A DNA stretch of 64,000 bases from Kosakonia radicincitans DSM 16656 (GCF_000280495.2 NZ_CP018016.1:806001-870000); one strand, 5' to 3'; counted from the stretch's first letter, positions 10,163 through 20,039 are shown. The notes: generated from the sequence alone by a model not told the origin. Numbers and translations: made by a program.

Positions 10163-10440
10163 ATTTTAGGTCACTTGTTGAACCCATTTCCAGCCTTTTT
10201 TTGATCCTGACCTCATCCTGACACAAATAGTGACGGAAATTTTTCCTGACAATGCGGCAAACACAGCTTTTTTATTTTGCATTTTCACCCCGTTGTCGGT
10301 ATAAAACGCCGCGCGCGGCTCTTAAAAAAAAGCGCACGGCCAAAACGCCGTGTCGCCACTTCCAGCCGGGTTAAGCAGTTGATTCAGGGCTTTGGCTTGT
10401 CGCGGGTCGCTATGGCTTGCGTTGGAGGTGATAAGAGATA

Positions 10441-10584
10441 ATGAACCGTCGTTTTCCGCAGAATCTGTCGCGCCGTTCTGGCGTGCGTTTATTCCCCGCA
10501 ACCTGCATTTCTAATCTGCAAACCTGCCGATGTTATACCCATTTCGGCGCTTCCCAGGACTCCAGGGCCGGTAAGGCGTTGTGA
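10441..10584 (+). CDS. Small Arg-rich leader ORF upstream of yqgB-speA
   Basis: A 47-codon ORF starts with ATG at 10441 and stops with TGA at 10582-10584. It is preceded by a strong ribosome-binding site, GGAGGTGAT, ten bases before the ATG. The product begins MNRRFPQNLSRRSGVR and contains seven arginines in 47 residues and four cysteine or aromatic-rich positions in its centre. A hairpin with a T run begins 17 bases after the stop, and yqgB and then speA (arginine decarboxylase) follow. The position resembles a leader peptide of an attenuator. It could correspond to the poorly defined small genes annotated between metK and yqgB in E. coli; I cannot confirm identity. Confidence 0.5.
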   Translation: MNRRFPQNLSRRSGVRLFPATCISNLQTCRCYTHFGASQDSRAGKAL

Positions 10585-10600
10585 TACCTGAACAAGGGCT

Positions 10601-10624
10601 CTCCTGCTAATACAGGAGTTTTCT
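10601..10624 (+). terminator. Attenuator-like hairpin in speA leader
   Basis: CTCCTG-CTAATA-CAGGAG forms a six-base-pair stem with a six-base loop followed directly by TTTTCT. It sits between the Arg-rich leader ORF and yqgB-speA on the coding strand. It could be a simple terminator of the leader transcript or a conditional attenuator. Confidence 0.5.
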
Positions 10625-10677
10625 CGTGGTTTCGCCGGGCTGTCATACAGACGTTCGGATGCGTGTTTTACAATGAT

Positions 10678-10860
10678 ATGAAAAAGAAACCGGTCGCACA
10701 GGCGTGGCGTTGGCCTGAAATCAGGCTATGCCAGGCTGTTTATGGGTTGTTATCGCTATGTGTCACTGCGATAGTAGTCAACTATTTTATTCCTGTGTCT
10801 CTTCGCGCTTCGGCAATCGCTCAGCGTGATGTGCGCAGGGTATACACTTTTATAGATTGA
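10678..10860 (+). CDS. yqgB: YqgB family small protein
   Basis: The frame starting MKKKPVAQ at 10678 encodes 60 residues. The N-terminus and the internal YGLLS and AIVVN segments resemble E. coli YqgB, a roughly 43-residue protein encoded just before speA and linked to acid adaptation; here the C-terminus is longer and different. The middle is hydrophobic (about residues 20-38) and might insert in a membrane. Its TGA stop overlaps the GAGG that serves as the speA ribosome-binding site, so translation of the two may be linked. The ribosome-binding site of yqgB itself is weak. Confidence 0.6.
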   Translation: MKKKPVAQAWRWPEIRLCQAVYGLLSLCVTAIVVNYFIPVSLRASAIAQRDVRRVYTFID

Positions 10861-10868
10861 GGTTCGCT

Positions 10869-12845
10869 ATGTCTGACGACATGTCTTCGTTTTCGCCTTC
10901 GTCAGCAGGCGAACAGGGTGTACTACGTTCCATGCAGGAGGTTGCGATGAGCTCCCAGGAAGCCAGCAAGATGCTTCGTACTTATAACATTGCCTGGTGG
11001 GGCAATAACTACTACGACGTCAACGAGCTGGGCCATATCAGCGTTTGCCCGGATCCGGACGTCCCGGAAGCCCGTGTCGACCTGGCACAGCTGGTAAAAG
11101 CACGTGAAGCACAGGGGCAACGTCTGCCCGCATTGTTCTGCTTCCCGCAGATCCTGCAACACCGTCTGCGCTCGATTAATGCCGCGTTCAAACGAGCGCG
11201 TGAGTCCTACGGCTACAACGGCGATTATTTCCTGGTTTACCCGATCAAGGTGAACCAGCATCGCCGTGTGATTGAATCCCTGATCCATTCCGGCGAACCG
11301 CTGGGGCTGGAAGCCGGTTCCAAAGCGGAATTGATGGCCGTTCTGGCACATGCCGGCATGACCCGTTCGGTGATTGTCTGTAACGGTTATAAAGATCGTG
11401 AATACATTCGTCTTGCGCTGATTGGCGAAAAGATGGGCCACAAGGTCTATCTGGTGATTGAGAAAATGACCGAAATCGCCATCGTACTGGAAGAAGCTGA
11501 ACGCCTGAACGTGGTGCCACGCCTCGGCGTACGCGCGCGTCTGGCATCGCAAGGTTCCGGCAAATGGCAATCCTCCGGCGGCGAGAAATCGAAATTTGGC
11601 CTTGCGGCAACGCAGGTGCTGCAACTGGTGGAGATCCTGCGCGAGCGCGGGCGTCTCGACAGCATTCAGTTGCTGCACTTCCACCTCGGTTCGCAGATGG
11701 CCAACATCCGTGATATCGCGACGGGCGTGCGTGAATCCGCGCGTTTCTACGTCGAGCTGCATAAGCTGGGCGTCAATATCCAGTGCTTCGATGTCGGCGG
11801 CGGTCTGGGCGTGGATTATGAAGGTACACGCTCGCAGTCCGACTGCTCGGTCAACTATGGCCTGAACGAGTATGCCAACAACATCATTTGGGCGATTGGC
11901 GATGCCTGCGAAGAGCATGGCTTGCCGCATCCGACGGTAATCACCGAATCCGGTCGCGCGGTGACGGCGCATCACACTGTGCTGGTTTCTAACATTATTG
12001 GCGTTGAACGTAACGAGTACACGCAAGCGACTCCACCGGCGGAAGATGCGCCGCGTGCGCTGCAAAGCATGTGGGAAACCTGGCAGGAGATGCACGAGCC
12101 TGGCACCCGCCGTTCGCTGCGTGAATGGCTGCATGACAGCCAGATGGATCTGCATGATATTCATGTCGGCTATTCCTCTGGCGCTTTCAGCCTGCAAGAA
12201 CGAGCCTGGGCCGAGCAGCTCTATCTGAATATGTGCCATGAAGTGCAGAAGCAGCTCGATCCGAGCAACCGCGCGCATCGCCCGATTATCGACGAATTGC
12301 AGGAACGTATGGCGGACAAAATGTACGTCAACTTCTCGCTGTTCCAGTCGATGCCGGATGCCTGGGGTATCGATCAACTGTTCCCGGTGCTGCCGCTGGA
12401 AGGGCTGAACCATGCGCCGGAACGCCGCGCGGTGCTGCTCGATATCACCTGTGATTCAGACGGCGCCATTGATCATTACGTGGATGGCGACGGCATCGCG
12501 ACCACCATGCCGATCCCGGAGTACGATCCGGAGAACCCACCAATCCTGGGCTTCTTTATGGTGGGCGCGTATCAGGAGATCCTCGGCAACATGCATAACC
12601 TGTTTGGTGATACCGAAGCGGTTGACGTGTTTGTCTTCCCGGATGGCAGTGTGGAAGTTGAACTGTCTGACGAAGGGGATACGGTGGCGGATATGTTGCA
12701 GTATGTGCAACTCGATCCGAATACGTTACTGACGCAGTTCCGCGATCAGGTGAAGCAGACCGGTCTGGACGAAGCGCTGCAACAGCAGTTCCTTGAAGAG
12801 TTCGAATCGGGCCTGTACGGTTACACCTATCTGGAAGATGAATAA
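10869..12845 (+). CDS. speA: Biosynthetic arginine decarboxylase
   Basis: SpeA decarboxylates arginine to agmatine, the first step of the putrescine route through agmatine. The 658-residue length equals E. coli SpeA when started at MSDDMSSF (10869), eight bases after yqgB. It is a fold-III PLP enzyme: the PLP lysine lies in [10 protein letters not shown] (about residue 127) and the glycine-rich phosphate site in [13 protein letters not shown]; a catalytic cysteine occurs in [10 protein letters not shown]. An in-frame start four codons upstream was rejected because GAGG is best spaced for 10869. The upstream leader suggests post-initiation control. Confidence 0.97.
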   Translation: MSDDMSSFSPSSAGEQGVLRSMQEVAMSSQEASKMLRTYNIAWWGNNYYDVNELGHISVCPDPDVPEARVDLAQLVKAREAQGQRLPALFCFPQILQHRLRSINAAFKRARESYGYNGDYFLVYPIKVNQHRRVIESLIHSGEPLGLEAGSKAELMAVLAHAGMTRSVIVCNGYKDREYIRLALIGEKMGHKVYLVIEKMTEIAIVLEEAERLNVVPRLGVRARLASQGSGKWQSSGGEKSKFGLAATQVLQLVEILRERGRLDSIQLLHFHLGSQMANIRDIATGVRESARFYVELHKLGVNIQCFDVGGGLGVDYEGTRSQSDCSVNYGLNEYANNIIWAIGDACEEHGLPHPTVITESGRAVTAHHTVLVSNIIGVERNEYTQATPPAEDAPRALQSMWETWQEMHEPGTRRSLREWLHDSQMDLHDIHVGYSSGAFSLQERAWAEQLYLNMCHEVQKQLDPSNRAHRPIIDELQERMADKMYVNFSLFQSMPDAWGIDQLFPVLPLEGLNHAPERRAVLLDITCDSDGAIDHYVDGDGIATTMPIPEYDPENPPILGFFMVGAYQEILGNMHNLFGDTEAVDVFVFPDGSVEVELSDEGDTVADMLQYVQLDPNTLLTQFRDQVKQTGLDEALQQQFLEEFESGLYGYTYLEDE

Positions 12846-12870
12846 CACAGTAATGACGCTGTGATGAAAT

Positions 12871-12909
12871 AAATCCCTTCCCGCCAGCAGGCGCGGAAGG
12901 GATTTTTTT
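12871..12909 (+). terminator. Terminator after speA
   Basis: An 11-base-pair stem (AAATCCCTTCC / GGAAGGGATTT) closed by a 13-base loop ends in a run of seven T. It lies 26 bp past the speA stop and directly before the converging porin gene end. Confidence 0.9.
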
Positions 12910-12910
12910 A

Positions 12911-14179
12911 TCAGAATACGTTGAACGGATATTCTGCGTAGAGGCGAACTTCGTTGCCGCCAATATTGTAATCGCTGGCATTGTCGGAAACGCGCAGTAC
13001 GGAGTAGCGCACTTTCAGTTTCAGATCTTTCGCCGGGCCACTCTGCACCTGGTACTGAAGCTGGTTGAACCATTCATGCTCTTTACCGTTACTGGTTTCG
13101 GTGGTTTTGATGTTGTCGCCGCGTACATAAGCGGTGGTCCAACTCAGACCCGGTAAGCCCAGACCGGCAAAATCCAGCCCGTAAGAAGCCTGCCACGAAC
13201 GCTCATCTTCACCGTTAAAATCCGACCAGTAGGAGTTCGCCAGCCAGATGGTGTTGCCACCATCGCCGACGCCGCCCACGTTTTTGTAGCTGCCGTAGTG
13301 ATAGCCGGTGCTGCCGCTACTCTGCTGGTACGCCAGTTTAAAGGTGTGAATATCCCAAATATAGCTGGCGGCCAGGCTCTAGATACTGTTGCTGCGGCCG
13401 GTATTCTGGCTGTCTGCATAACCCTGATCCAGACGCGAGTTATAACCGTTGAAATCCAGAACCACCTGCTGGCCGGTGCTGAACGGTTGTTTGAAATTCA
13501 GACCGAGGTATTGTTTATTCAGTACGTCTTCCACGCGGGATGCATAGAGCGCACCGCTGAATTGATCGTTAAATTGATAGCTGGCTCCGCCGAAGCTCAG
13601 GCTTTTCAGCCCAGTGTTGTGGCTGTCATCACTTTTACGCTGCTCATCAGTGAAGTAACCGGCGTTTACTTCCAGACCGTCAACCTCTTTCGAGGTCAGC
13701 ATCGTACCGGTATAGGTTTCGTACAGTAAACGGGAGCTGTCGGCATTCAGGATGGGCAGTTCCGGGCGCTGGGTACCATAGCTCAGTACGGTATTGGAGA
13801 TACGCATTTTGGCGGTCGCACCAAATTTAGCCAGATCGGATTTTGCTTTGCCGTCATTATCCTGAGCAAAGAAGTCGATACCGCCTGCGCCGCTGCGGCC
13901 ACGGCCGCCATCGAGGCGTACTCCGTATTGCGCAATACCGTCAACACCAAAACCTACCAGCCCCTGAGTGAAGCCAGATTGAAAGGTGGTAATAAATCCC
14001 TGACCCCATTCCGCTTTATTATCTGCGCCGCTGCGATAATCACGATTAATATAAGCATTGCGTAAAAAGAGATCTAAATGACTGTCGTCAATAAAACCCT
14101 GGCTTGAGGATTGCTGACTGGCGAATGCCGGAACTGCCAGAATAATACTTAAAGCGAGTAAGGATAATTGTTTTTTCAC
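12911..14179 (-). pseudogene. OprD-family outer-membrane porin, interrupted by an in-frame amber codon
   Basis: A porin-like frame runs from a GTG at 14179 (signal peptide VKKQLSLLALSIILAVPAFA) to a TAA ending at 12911 with the C-terminal aromatic NVF typical of beta-barrels. A single TAG at 13381-13379 (codon 267) breaks it; the frame stays open and homologous on both sides with no shift. With a sense codon there the product would be 422 residues, normal for OprD/ChiP-type specific porins (motifs LFLRNAYINRDY, GFGVDGIAQYGVRLDGGRGRSG). A TGG to TAG change is the simplest origin. As read, it is a truncated, probably non-functional barrel; a sequencing error is possible. Confidence 0.75.
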
Positions 14180-14520
14180 TGAGGGAACTTCTCTGTCTGT
14201 AGAATGCCAAAAGAAATAACTTGCTGATTTATAGTTACCTGAAACGATCCCGAAAGCAATCGTTGTCTGCTGCACTGCTGGCTTGCCATCGGCTTGTCCC
14301 AGAAAGTAGCAGAGCAGGGGTAGATTATTTATTATCTGGACATACCCCAATATTTAAGTGGGGAAATATGTTTGTGATTCTGCTCTGCGAAATAAATTAC
14401 TGCATCAGATTTTTTTAAAAAATAATACACTTGTGGTAACGGGATTTCTATTTGGCGTTCCGTGCTATTGTTTTGGCAATTAATGCGTTTTTTCTGAGAT
14501 GAATATTTTTCAGGCCTGGC
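14180..14520. other. Leader and promoter region of the porin, no gene
   Basis: This AT-rich stretch of about 340 bp holds no credible reading frame. It must contain the porin promoter on the minus strand. I could not identify a confident operator in it. Confidence 0.4.
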
Positions 14521-14545
14521 AAAAAGGGAGGCTATATTGCCTCCC
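14521..14545 (-). terminator. Terminator after loiP
   Basis: On the minus strand GGGAGGC-AATATA-GCCTCCC is followed by TTTTT. The hairpin starts eight bases past the loiP stop. Confidence 0.9.
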
Positions 14546-14552
14546 AATGCGA

Positions 14553-15311
14553 TTATTTAATTCCGTCTGCGGCCATGCGATCGCGAATATGCTGGGCGCG
14601 CTCCGCCGATGCCGGATGATCGTCAAACATCGAACTCTGCCGACCCTCTTCCATTTTTGCCAGTTTCTCAAAGCTGGTCGCCAGCCCTGCCGGGTTGATG
14701 CCGCGTTTGCGCAACAGATCGTAGGAGTAGTCATCCGCTTCGGATTCCTGGCGCTGAGAGAACTGTGAATTTACCAGTTGTTCGCCCAGTGCGCCGAGCT
14801 GCGACTGCGACAGGCTGCCGACAATACCGCCTGCTGACGCTGCGGCTGCGCGTATCGCATTGGTGCCCAGCGCCACCTGCATCCCTTTTTTCACATGGCC
14901 CAGCGCAACGTGGCCCATTTCGTGGCCGATCACCGCTTCAACTTCGTTGTCGGTCATCATATCCATCAGCGCGCTGTAGACGCGGATGCAGCCGTTTGCC
15001 ATGGCAAAAGCATTCACGTCTTTTGCCACATAAATCTTGTAGTTGACCGGCTGGCCGTTGATGTTATCGCCGAGCGCAGCAGCAATTTTAGCCAGGCGCT
15101 GGCTGTAGGTGCTGCTGGCGGGCGCGATGGTTGCTTTACTGTCCATCTGTTTACAGGCGTCATCACTTAATGCTTTTACTTGCGCATCGCTCAGCGTGTA
15201 GGCCTGAAAAGCTTCTGCGCCGGAGCTGAGAAAAGCATTTGAGTCCATATTCTGGCAGCCAGCAAGGACGGTTGTTATTCCCAGAGCAAAGAGAAGCGGG
15301 CGAATTTTCAT
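14553..15311 (-). CDS. loiP: Outer-membrane M48 metalloprotease LoiP
   Basis: LoiP (YggG) is a lipoprotein zinc protease linked to low-osmolarity and envelope stress. The 252-residue protein has a lipoprotein signal with lipobox LAGC (Cys19), then the M48 zinc motif HEMGH in VIGHEMGHVALGH at about residues 130-142, with a third ligand in the downstream EADDYSYD segment. Length and sequence match E. coli. It is a single gene with its own terminator. Confidence 0.95.
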   Translation of the reverse strand: MKIRPLLFALGITTVLAGCQNMDSNAFLSSGAEAFQAYTLSDAQVKALSDDACKQMDSKATIAPASSTYSQRLAKIAAALGDNINGQPVNYKIYVAKDVNAFAMANGCIRVYSALMDMMTDNEVEAVIGHEMGHVALGHVKKGMQVALGTNAIRAAAASAGGIVGSLSQSQLGALGEQLVNSQFSQRQESEADDYSYDLLRKRGINPAGLATSFEKLAKMEEGRQSSMFDDHPASAERAQHIRDRMAADGIK

Positions 15312-15590
15312 TTGTTATTTTCCGTAATGGTTGAGTCAATATGCTGCTAACTACGCCGGCTCAAGACGAACCTGCAGATTGTCAGTATAAGGAAGAGTCA
15401 GAGTGCCAGGCGAGTAGATTGCGCAACATGCGAGCGGCTTCCAGAGATTTCTGAATCGGCAAAAGGATGCTCCATGTACATGGCATGCCGCTTGGGTTAC
15501 ATTGTTGGCACTTTTTTCCGGCGTAGCCCAAAACGCGCTGTCGTCAAGTCGTTACGGGAACAGCCCTTAACAGTCCGATCTGGAGTCAAA

Positions 15591-17582
15591 ATGTCCTCAC
15601 GTAAAGAGCTTGCCAATGCTATTCGTGCGCTGAGCATGGACGCGGTACAGAAAGCCAAATCCGGTCACCCGGGAGCCCCGATGGGTATGGCGGACATCGC
15701 CGAGGTCCTGTGGCGTGATTTTCTGAACCACAACCCGACGAATCCGGCCTGGGCCGATCGCGACCGCTTTGTGCTGTCCAACGGCCACGGTTCGATGCTG
15801 ATTTACAGCCTGCTGCACCTCACCGGCTATGATCTGCCGATGTCCGAGCTGCAGAACTTCCGTCAGCTGCACTCGAAAACTCCGGGCCACCCGGAAGTGG
15901 GTTACACCGCGGGTGTGGAAACTACCACTGGTCCGCTGGGGCAGGGCATTGCCAACGCCGTGGGCATGGCGATTGCAGAGAAAACTCTCGCAGCGCAGTT
16001 CAACCGTCCTGGGCACGAGATTGTTGACCACTTCACCTACGCCTTTATGGGCGACGGCTGCATGATGGAAGGCATTTCCCATGAAGCCTGCTCCCTGGCC
16101 GGTACGCTGAAACTGGGCAAACTGGTTGCGTTCTACGATGACAACGGCATCTCCATCGACGGCCATGTTGAAGGCTGGTTCACCGATGACACGGCGAAAC
16201 GCTTTGAAGCCTACGGCTGGCACGTAGTGCGCGGCATTGACGGCCACGACGCGGACGCCATCAAACGTGCAGTGGAAGAAGCCCGTGCTGTTACCGATAA
16301 ACCGTCGCTGCTGATGTGCAAAACCATCATCGGTTTCGGTTCGCCGAACAAAGCCGGTACCCACGATTCCCACGGTGCGCCGCTGGGCGATGCTGAAATC
16401 GCTCTGACCCGTGAAGCGCTCGGCTGGAAATACGCGCCGTTTGAAATCCCGTCTGAAATCTATGCACAGTGGGATGCGAAAGAAGCCGGCCAGGCCAAAG
16501 AAGCGGCGTGGAACGACAAATTCGCCGCTTACGCCAAAGCCTTCCCGCAGGAAGCCGCTGAGTTCACCCGCCGTATGAAGGGCGAACTGCCGTCTGATTT
16601 CGATGCCAAAGCGCAGGCGTTTGTCGAGAAGCTTCAGGCTAACCCGGCGAAAATCGCCAGCCGCAAAGCGTCGCAAAATGCCATTGAAGCTTTCGGTCCG
16701 CTGTTGCCGGAATTCCTCGGCGGCTCCGCTGACCTGGCGCCATCCAACCTGACTATCTGGTCCGGTTCGAAAGCGATTAACGAAGACACTGCCGGTAACT
16801 ACATTCACTACGGCGTGCGCGAGTTCGGTATGACGGCAATTGCCAATGGTATCTCGCTGCATGGCGGTTTCCTGCCGTATACCTCGACCTTCCTGATGTT
16901 CGTTGAATATGCCCGTAATGCGGTGCGTATGGCGGCGCTGATGAAACAGCGTCAGGTGCTGGTTTACACCCACGACTCCATCGGTCTGGGCGAAGACGGC
17001 CCGACGCACCAGCCGGTCGAGCAGGTAGCTTCCCTGCGCCTGACCCCGAACGTCAGCACCTGGCGTCCGTGTGACCAGGTGGAATCCGCAGTGGCGTGGA
17101 AATATGGCGTTGAACGTGCTGACGGTCCGACTGCGCTGATCCTTTCCCGTCAGAACCTGGCGCAGCAGGAGCGTACGGCACAGCAACTGGCAGATGTCGC
17201 CCGTGGCGCCTACGTGCTGAAAGAGAGTGCTGGTCAGCCGGAACTGATCCTGATTGCTACCGGTTCCGAAGTGGAACTGGCGGTTGCTGCTTATGAAAAA
17301 CTGACTGCCGAAGGCGTGAAGGCGCGCGTGGTTTCCATGCCGTCGACCGACACCTTCGACAAACAGGATGCGGCATACCGTGAATCCGTGCTGCCGAAAG
17401 CGGTTTCTGCCCGTGTGGCTATCGAAGCCGGCATTGCGGACTTCTGGTACAAATACGTCGGCCTGAACGGCGCGGTAGTGGGTATGACCACCTTCGGCGA
17501 ATCTGCTCCGGCAGAACTGTTGTTTGAAGAGTTTGGTTTTACCGTTGACAATGTGGTGGCAAAAGCGAAAGCGCTGCTGTAA
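15591..17582 (+). CDS. tktA: Transketolase A
   Basis: Transketolase moves two-carbon ketol units between sugar phosphates in the non-oxidative pentose phosphate pathway, using thiamine diphosphate. The protein is 663 residues from [10 protein letters not shown], identical in length to E. coli TktA; a 39-residue upstream extension without family similarity was rejected. The cofactor motif GDGCMMEG...NGISIDG lies near residues 154-190, and conserved histidines appear in [14 protein letters not shown] and [16 protein letters not shown]. Downstream epd provides and uses erythrose 4-phosphate chemistry, and rpiA lies in the same window. Confidence 0.98.
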   Translation: MSSRKELANAIRALSMDAVQKAKSGHPGAPMGMADIAEVLWRDFLNHNPTNPAWADRDRFVLSNGHGSMLIYSLLHLTGYDLPMSELQNFRQLHSKTPGHPEVGYTAGVETTTGPLGQGIANAVGMAIAEKTLAAQFNRPGHEIVDHFTYAFMGDGCMMEGISHEACSLAGTLKLGKLVAFYDDNGISIDGHVEGWFTDDTAKRFEAYGWHVVRGIDGHDADAIKRAVEEARAVTDKPSLLMCKTIIGFGSPNKAGTHDSHGAPLGDAEIALTREALGWKYAPFEIPSEIYAQWDAKEAGQAKEAAWNDKFAAYAKAFPQEAAEFTRRMKGELPSDFDAKAQAFVEKLQANPAKIASRKASQNAIEAFGPLLPEFLGGSADLAPSNLTIWSGSKAINEDTAGNYIHYGVREFGMTAIANGISLHGGFLPYTSTFLMFVEYARNAVRMAALMKQRQVLVYTHDSIGLGEDGPTHQPVEQVASLRLTPNVSTWRPCDQVESAVAWKYGVERADGPTALILSRQNLAQQERTAQQLADVARGAYVLKESAGQPELILIATGSEVELAVAAYEKLTAEGVKARVVSMPSTDTFDKQDAAYRESVLPKAVSARVAIEAGIADFWYKYVGLNGAVVGMTTFGESAPAELLFEEFGFTVDNVVAKAKALL

Positions 17583-17591
17583 CCACTCTTG

Positions 17592-17709
17592 CCCGGCGGC
17601 GCTCCGCCTGCCGGGCCTGCATGAAAAGTCATTTCGGATGGCGCTTGAGCATTATCAAGTCTACGGGGTTGCAGAATATGTAGACCGGATAAGCGAAGCG
17701 CCATCCGTC
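17592..17709. repeat. REP/BIME-like palindromic repeat cluster after tktA
   Basis: Directly after tktA comes a strong hairpin (GCCCGGCGG...CCGCCTGCCGGGC, 17592-17617), then two inverted REP-type units: GGATGGCGCTTGAG near 17637 and TGTAGACCGGATAAGCGAAG starting at 17679. Their opposite orientation makes a BIME-like unit. Such elements stabilise or terminate upstream transcripts and can bind gyrase in E. coli. Confidence 0.7.
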
Positions 17710-17803
17710 ATTCAGCTATACCCCTAATCTTCTGCCTCCTGACCCAACACTCTCTTCTTAGTGACTCGACTAAAACGACATTGATCCGTGCATGAAAAAT
17801 ATA

Positions 17804-17819
17804 CTGGATATACATCCAG
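17804..17819. promoter_or_regulatory. LexA (SOS) box before the antirepressor gene
   Basis: CTGGATATACATCCAG is a near-perfect palindrome that fits the LexA pattern CTG-N10-CAG. Its GG/CC positions match accepted SOS boxes such as that of ruvAB. It ends seven bases before a TATAAT (17827-17832), so a bound repressor would cover the -35 region of the promoter for the gene at 17878. Confidence 0.75.
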
Positions 17820-17877
17820 TAAGTTGTATAATAATTCTGCAAATTATCCAGGGTGAATGTGAGTAAGGAGTGAACCT

Positions 17878-18627
17878 ATGATAATTCCTGGTGACAATCT
17901 CAATTCTCAGCCTGTGCTGGCGACAATCAGCAGCCGTGAAATCGCAAAATTGACAGGCGTGACGCATGGCGAAGTGAAGCGGATGGTGAAAAGCCTGGAA
18001 ACCGCGCAGCGGCTCTCCCAGCCGGTGAAAGAGCACCCGTACGAGCGAGAAGGCGAGATGCGACAAGAATTTTTGCTTAATAAACGAGACTCATTGCTGA
18101 CGGTTTCGCGCCTCTCGCCGACCTTTACGGCAGAAATGCTCGATCGCTGGCAGGAGAAAGAGAAGCTTATCAGTCTGCCCGATTTTACGAATCCTGCCGC
18201 CGCCGCACGCGCCTGGGCTGAGCAGTACGAAAAACGTCAGCGAGCGGAAGAGTTACTTGCTCTCTCAGCCCCAAAGGCGGAGTTCTTTGACCGCTATGTC
18301 AGGGTTGAAGAGTCGCTTGGTTTTCGTCAGCTTTGCAAGATGCTGCGCGTGAAAGAGTCTCTGTTCCGACGCTTTTTGCTTGAGCGCAATATTATGCAGC
18401 GTGTAAACGGTGCATTGATGCCGCAGCAGTACCATATTGATGAAGGTTACTTCACTGTCCATGGTGGCGTCGGGGAAAACAAACGTAGCTGGTCTCAGGC
18501 GCGTTTCACCGCGAAGGGGGTGAAGTGGGTGGCCGATCTGTGGGCTAAGCAACTCTCGTCGCAGCCGGTTGAGATGCCGCGCGCAGAACGCACCGAGCCG
18601 AAGGCGCTGGAGCATAGCTGGTTTTAA
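17878..18627 (+). CDS. Phage-type antirepressor with KilA-C (ANT) domain, orphan
   Basis: The 249-residue product has an N-terminal helix-turn-helix-like segment of Rha type (about residues 17-45, TISSREIAKLTGVTHGEVKR), a charged linker with coiled-coil character (AEQYEKRQRAEELLAL), and a C-terminal KilA-C/ANT-like domain (about 131-240, with FRQLCKMLRVKESLFRRFL and FTAKGVKWVADLW). Such proteins are antirepressors or regulators of temperate phages. Here it stands alone between tktA and epd with no integrase, structural or lysis gene. GGAG lies ten bases before the ATG, and a LexA box overlaps its promoter, so induction by DNA damage is expected. Domain call good; role inferred. Confidence 0.7.
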   Translation: MIIPGDNLNSQPVLATISSREIAKLTGVTHGEVKRMVKSLETAQRLSQPVKEHPYEREGEMRQEFLLNKRDSLLTVSRLSPTFTAEMLDRWQEKEKLISLPDFTNPAAAARAWAEQYEKRQRAEELLALSAPKAEFFDRYVRVEESLGFRQLCKMLRVKESLFRRFLLERNIMQRVNGALMPQQYHIDEGYFTVHGGVGENKRSWSQARFTAKGVKWVADLWAKQLSSQPVEMPRAERTEPKALEHSWF

Positions 18628-18762
18628 TCAGCGCCAGAAAAGGATTTTGCTTTTCTTCATCAACCGGGTCATGCAGGGACGCTTTGTTGCGCTCATCCTC
18701 TTTCTGTCGGTTATTTTCCTCACGAAAGAACCTTCTGGCCGCGCTGATTATTCCTGCAAAAA

Positions 18763-18778
18763 TGTGATGCAAGTCAGA
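18763..18778. promoter_or_regulatory. CRP-binding site upstream of epd
   Basis: TGTGA-TGCAAG-TCAGA differs from the CRP consensus at one base in the second arm. In E. coli a CRP-dependent promoter precedes epd, which supports the assignment. Confidence 0.6.
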
Positions 18779-18837
18779 TTACTGGCGAAACCGTCTGGAC
18801 AATCATTCCTTTTATTCCTTGTTTCGCTTATTCTAGC

Positions 18838-18849
18838 TGAAGCGTTTCA
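18838..18849. promoter_or_regulatory. Cra (FruR) operator upstream of epd
   Basis: TGAAGCGTTTCA, on the reverse strand TGAAACGCTTCA, fits the Cra consensus TGAAWCSNT. Cra is known to control the epd-pgk region in E. coli in response to glycolytic flux. Confidence 0.7.
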
Positions 18850-18971
18850 GTCGATTAAATGTTCGACAATTAACCAAACAAACGCAGTTTAAGGCAGGCG
18901 AGGATTCCCCTTCTGTGGTGGCTGGATTACTCTGTCATCCACTTCAGGCCAGCTAGCCTTGCAGGAGAATT

Positions 18972-19991
18972 ATGACCGTACGCATAGCGATTAATGGTTT
19001 CGGTCGCATTGGGCGCAACGTGGTTCGTGCTTTATATGAATCCGGGCGTCGGGCGGAAATCACCGTGGTGGCAATCAATGAACTGGCCGATGCTGTGGGC
19101 ATGGCGCATTTATTGAAATATGACACCAGCCACGGGCGTTTTGCCTGGGATGTTCGCCAGGAGCGCGAACAATTGTTTGTGGGTGACGACGTAATTCGCA
19201 TCCTGCATGAGCGCTCAATTGCGGCACTGCCGTGGCGCGAGCTGGGTGTAGATGTGGTGCTCGACTGTACCGGCGTATACGGCAACCGTGAGGATGGCGA
19301 GGCGCATCTGGCGGCAGGCGCGAAAAAAGTGCTCTTTTCCCATCCTGGCAGCCACGATCTCGACGCAACGATTGTTTTCGGTGTTAACCAGGAAACCCTT
19401 CGCTCTGAAGACCTTCTGGTCTCTAATGCCTCCTGTACGACAAACTGTATTATTCCGGTCATAAAACTGCTCGACGATGCTTATGGCATTGAGTCGGGAA
19501 CGGTGACAACTATTCACTCCGCGATGCATGACCAGCAAGTGATTGACGCTTACCATTCCGATCTGCGGCGTACGCGTGCGGCCAGCCAGTCGATCATTCC
19601 GGTGGATACCAAACTGGCGGCGGGCATCACGCGAATTTTCCCGCAGTTTAATGACAGATTTGAAGCGATAGCGGTGCGCGTACCGACAATTAACGTGACC
19701 GCGATCGATCTGAGCGTAACGGTGAAAAAACCTGTAAAAGCTATGGAAGTCAACATGTTGCTGCAAAAAGCAGCGCGTGGGACATTTCATGGTATAGTTG
19801 ATTATACGGAATTACCGTTGGTTTCAACCGATTTTAATCACGATCCGCACAGCGCCATTGTTGATGGCACACAGACGCGGGTAAGTGGTGCGCACCTTAT
19901 TAAAACCCTTGTGTGGTGCGACAACGAATGGGGCTTTGCTAACCGGATGCTCGACACGACGTTAGCAATGTCGGCTATTGGTTTCAGGTAG
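18972..19991 (+). CDS. epd: D-erythrose-4-phosphate dehydrogenase
   Basis: Epd oxidises erythrose 4-phosphate to 4-phosphoerythronate with NAD, the first step toward pyridoxal 5'-phosphate. It is 339 residues, a GAPDH-like fold: the Rossmann motif [11 protein letters not shown] at residues 7-17 and the catalytic cysteine in SNASCTTNC (about residue 155). The order epd-pgk-fbaA is conserved; pgk follows after 48 bp, so they are probably cotranscribed. The ATG is preceded by AGGAG. Confidence 0.97.
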   Translation: MTVRIAINGFGRIGRNVVRALYESGRRAEITVVAINELADAVGMAHLLKYDTSHGRFAWDVRQEREQLFVGDDVIRILHERSIAALPWRELGVDVVLDCTGVYGNREDGEAHLAAGAKKVLFSHPGSHDLDATIVFGVNQETLRSEDLLVSNASCTTNCIIPVIKLLDDAYGIESGTVTTIHSAMHDQQVIDAYHSDLRRTRAASQSIIPVDTKLAAGITRIFPQFNDRFEAIAVRVPTINVTAIDLSVTVKKPVKAMEVNMLLQKAARGTFHGIVDYTELPLVSTDFNHDPHSAIVDGTQTRVSGAHLIKTLVWCDNEWGFANRMLDTTLAMSAIGFR

Positions 19992-20039
19992 GGCGCGACA
20001 GCGCTCGCAAAACTTTAAGAATCATTGAGAGGATTCACC

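Larger units (their letters stand above)
18628..18971. other. Promoter region of epd-pgk, no supported gene
   Basis: The 344 bp before epd hold a CRP-like site and a Cra site (listed separately). A 107-codon frame crossing this region starts inside the antirepressor gene, has no ribosome-binding site and no family features, and I do not accept it. Confidence 0.5.

Noticed and set aside
10923..12413. 496-codon antisense ORF over speA
   Set aside because: Mirror frame of a highly biased gene; no independent support.
13379..13381. Amber codon as programmed readthrough or pyrrolysine
   Set aside because: No sign of recoding signals; a nonsense mutation is simpler.
15597..17186. 529-codon antisense ORF over tktA
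   Set aside because: The sense strand encodes a full-length transketolase with strong codon bias; the antisense frame has no ribosome-binding site or family motif.
18569..18892. 107-codon plus-strand ORF before epd
   Set aside because: It starts inside the antirepressor gene, has no ribosome-binding site, and crosses the CRP and Cra sites of epd.
17878..18971. Intact prophage between tktA and epd
   Set aside because: Only one phage-type gene is present; there is no integrase, attachment repeat or structural gene.
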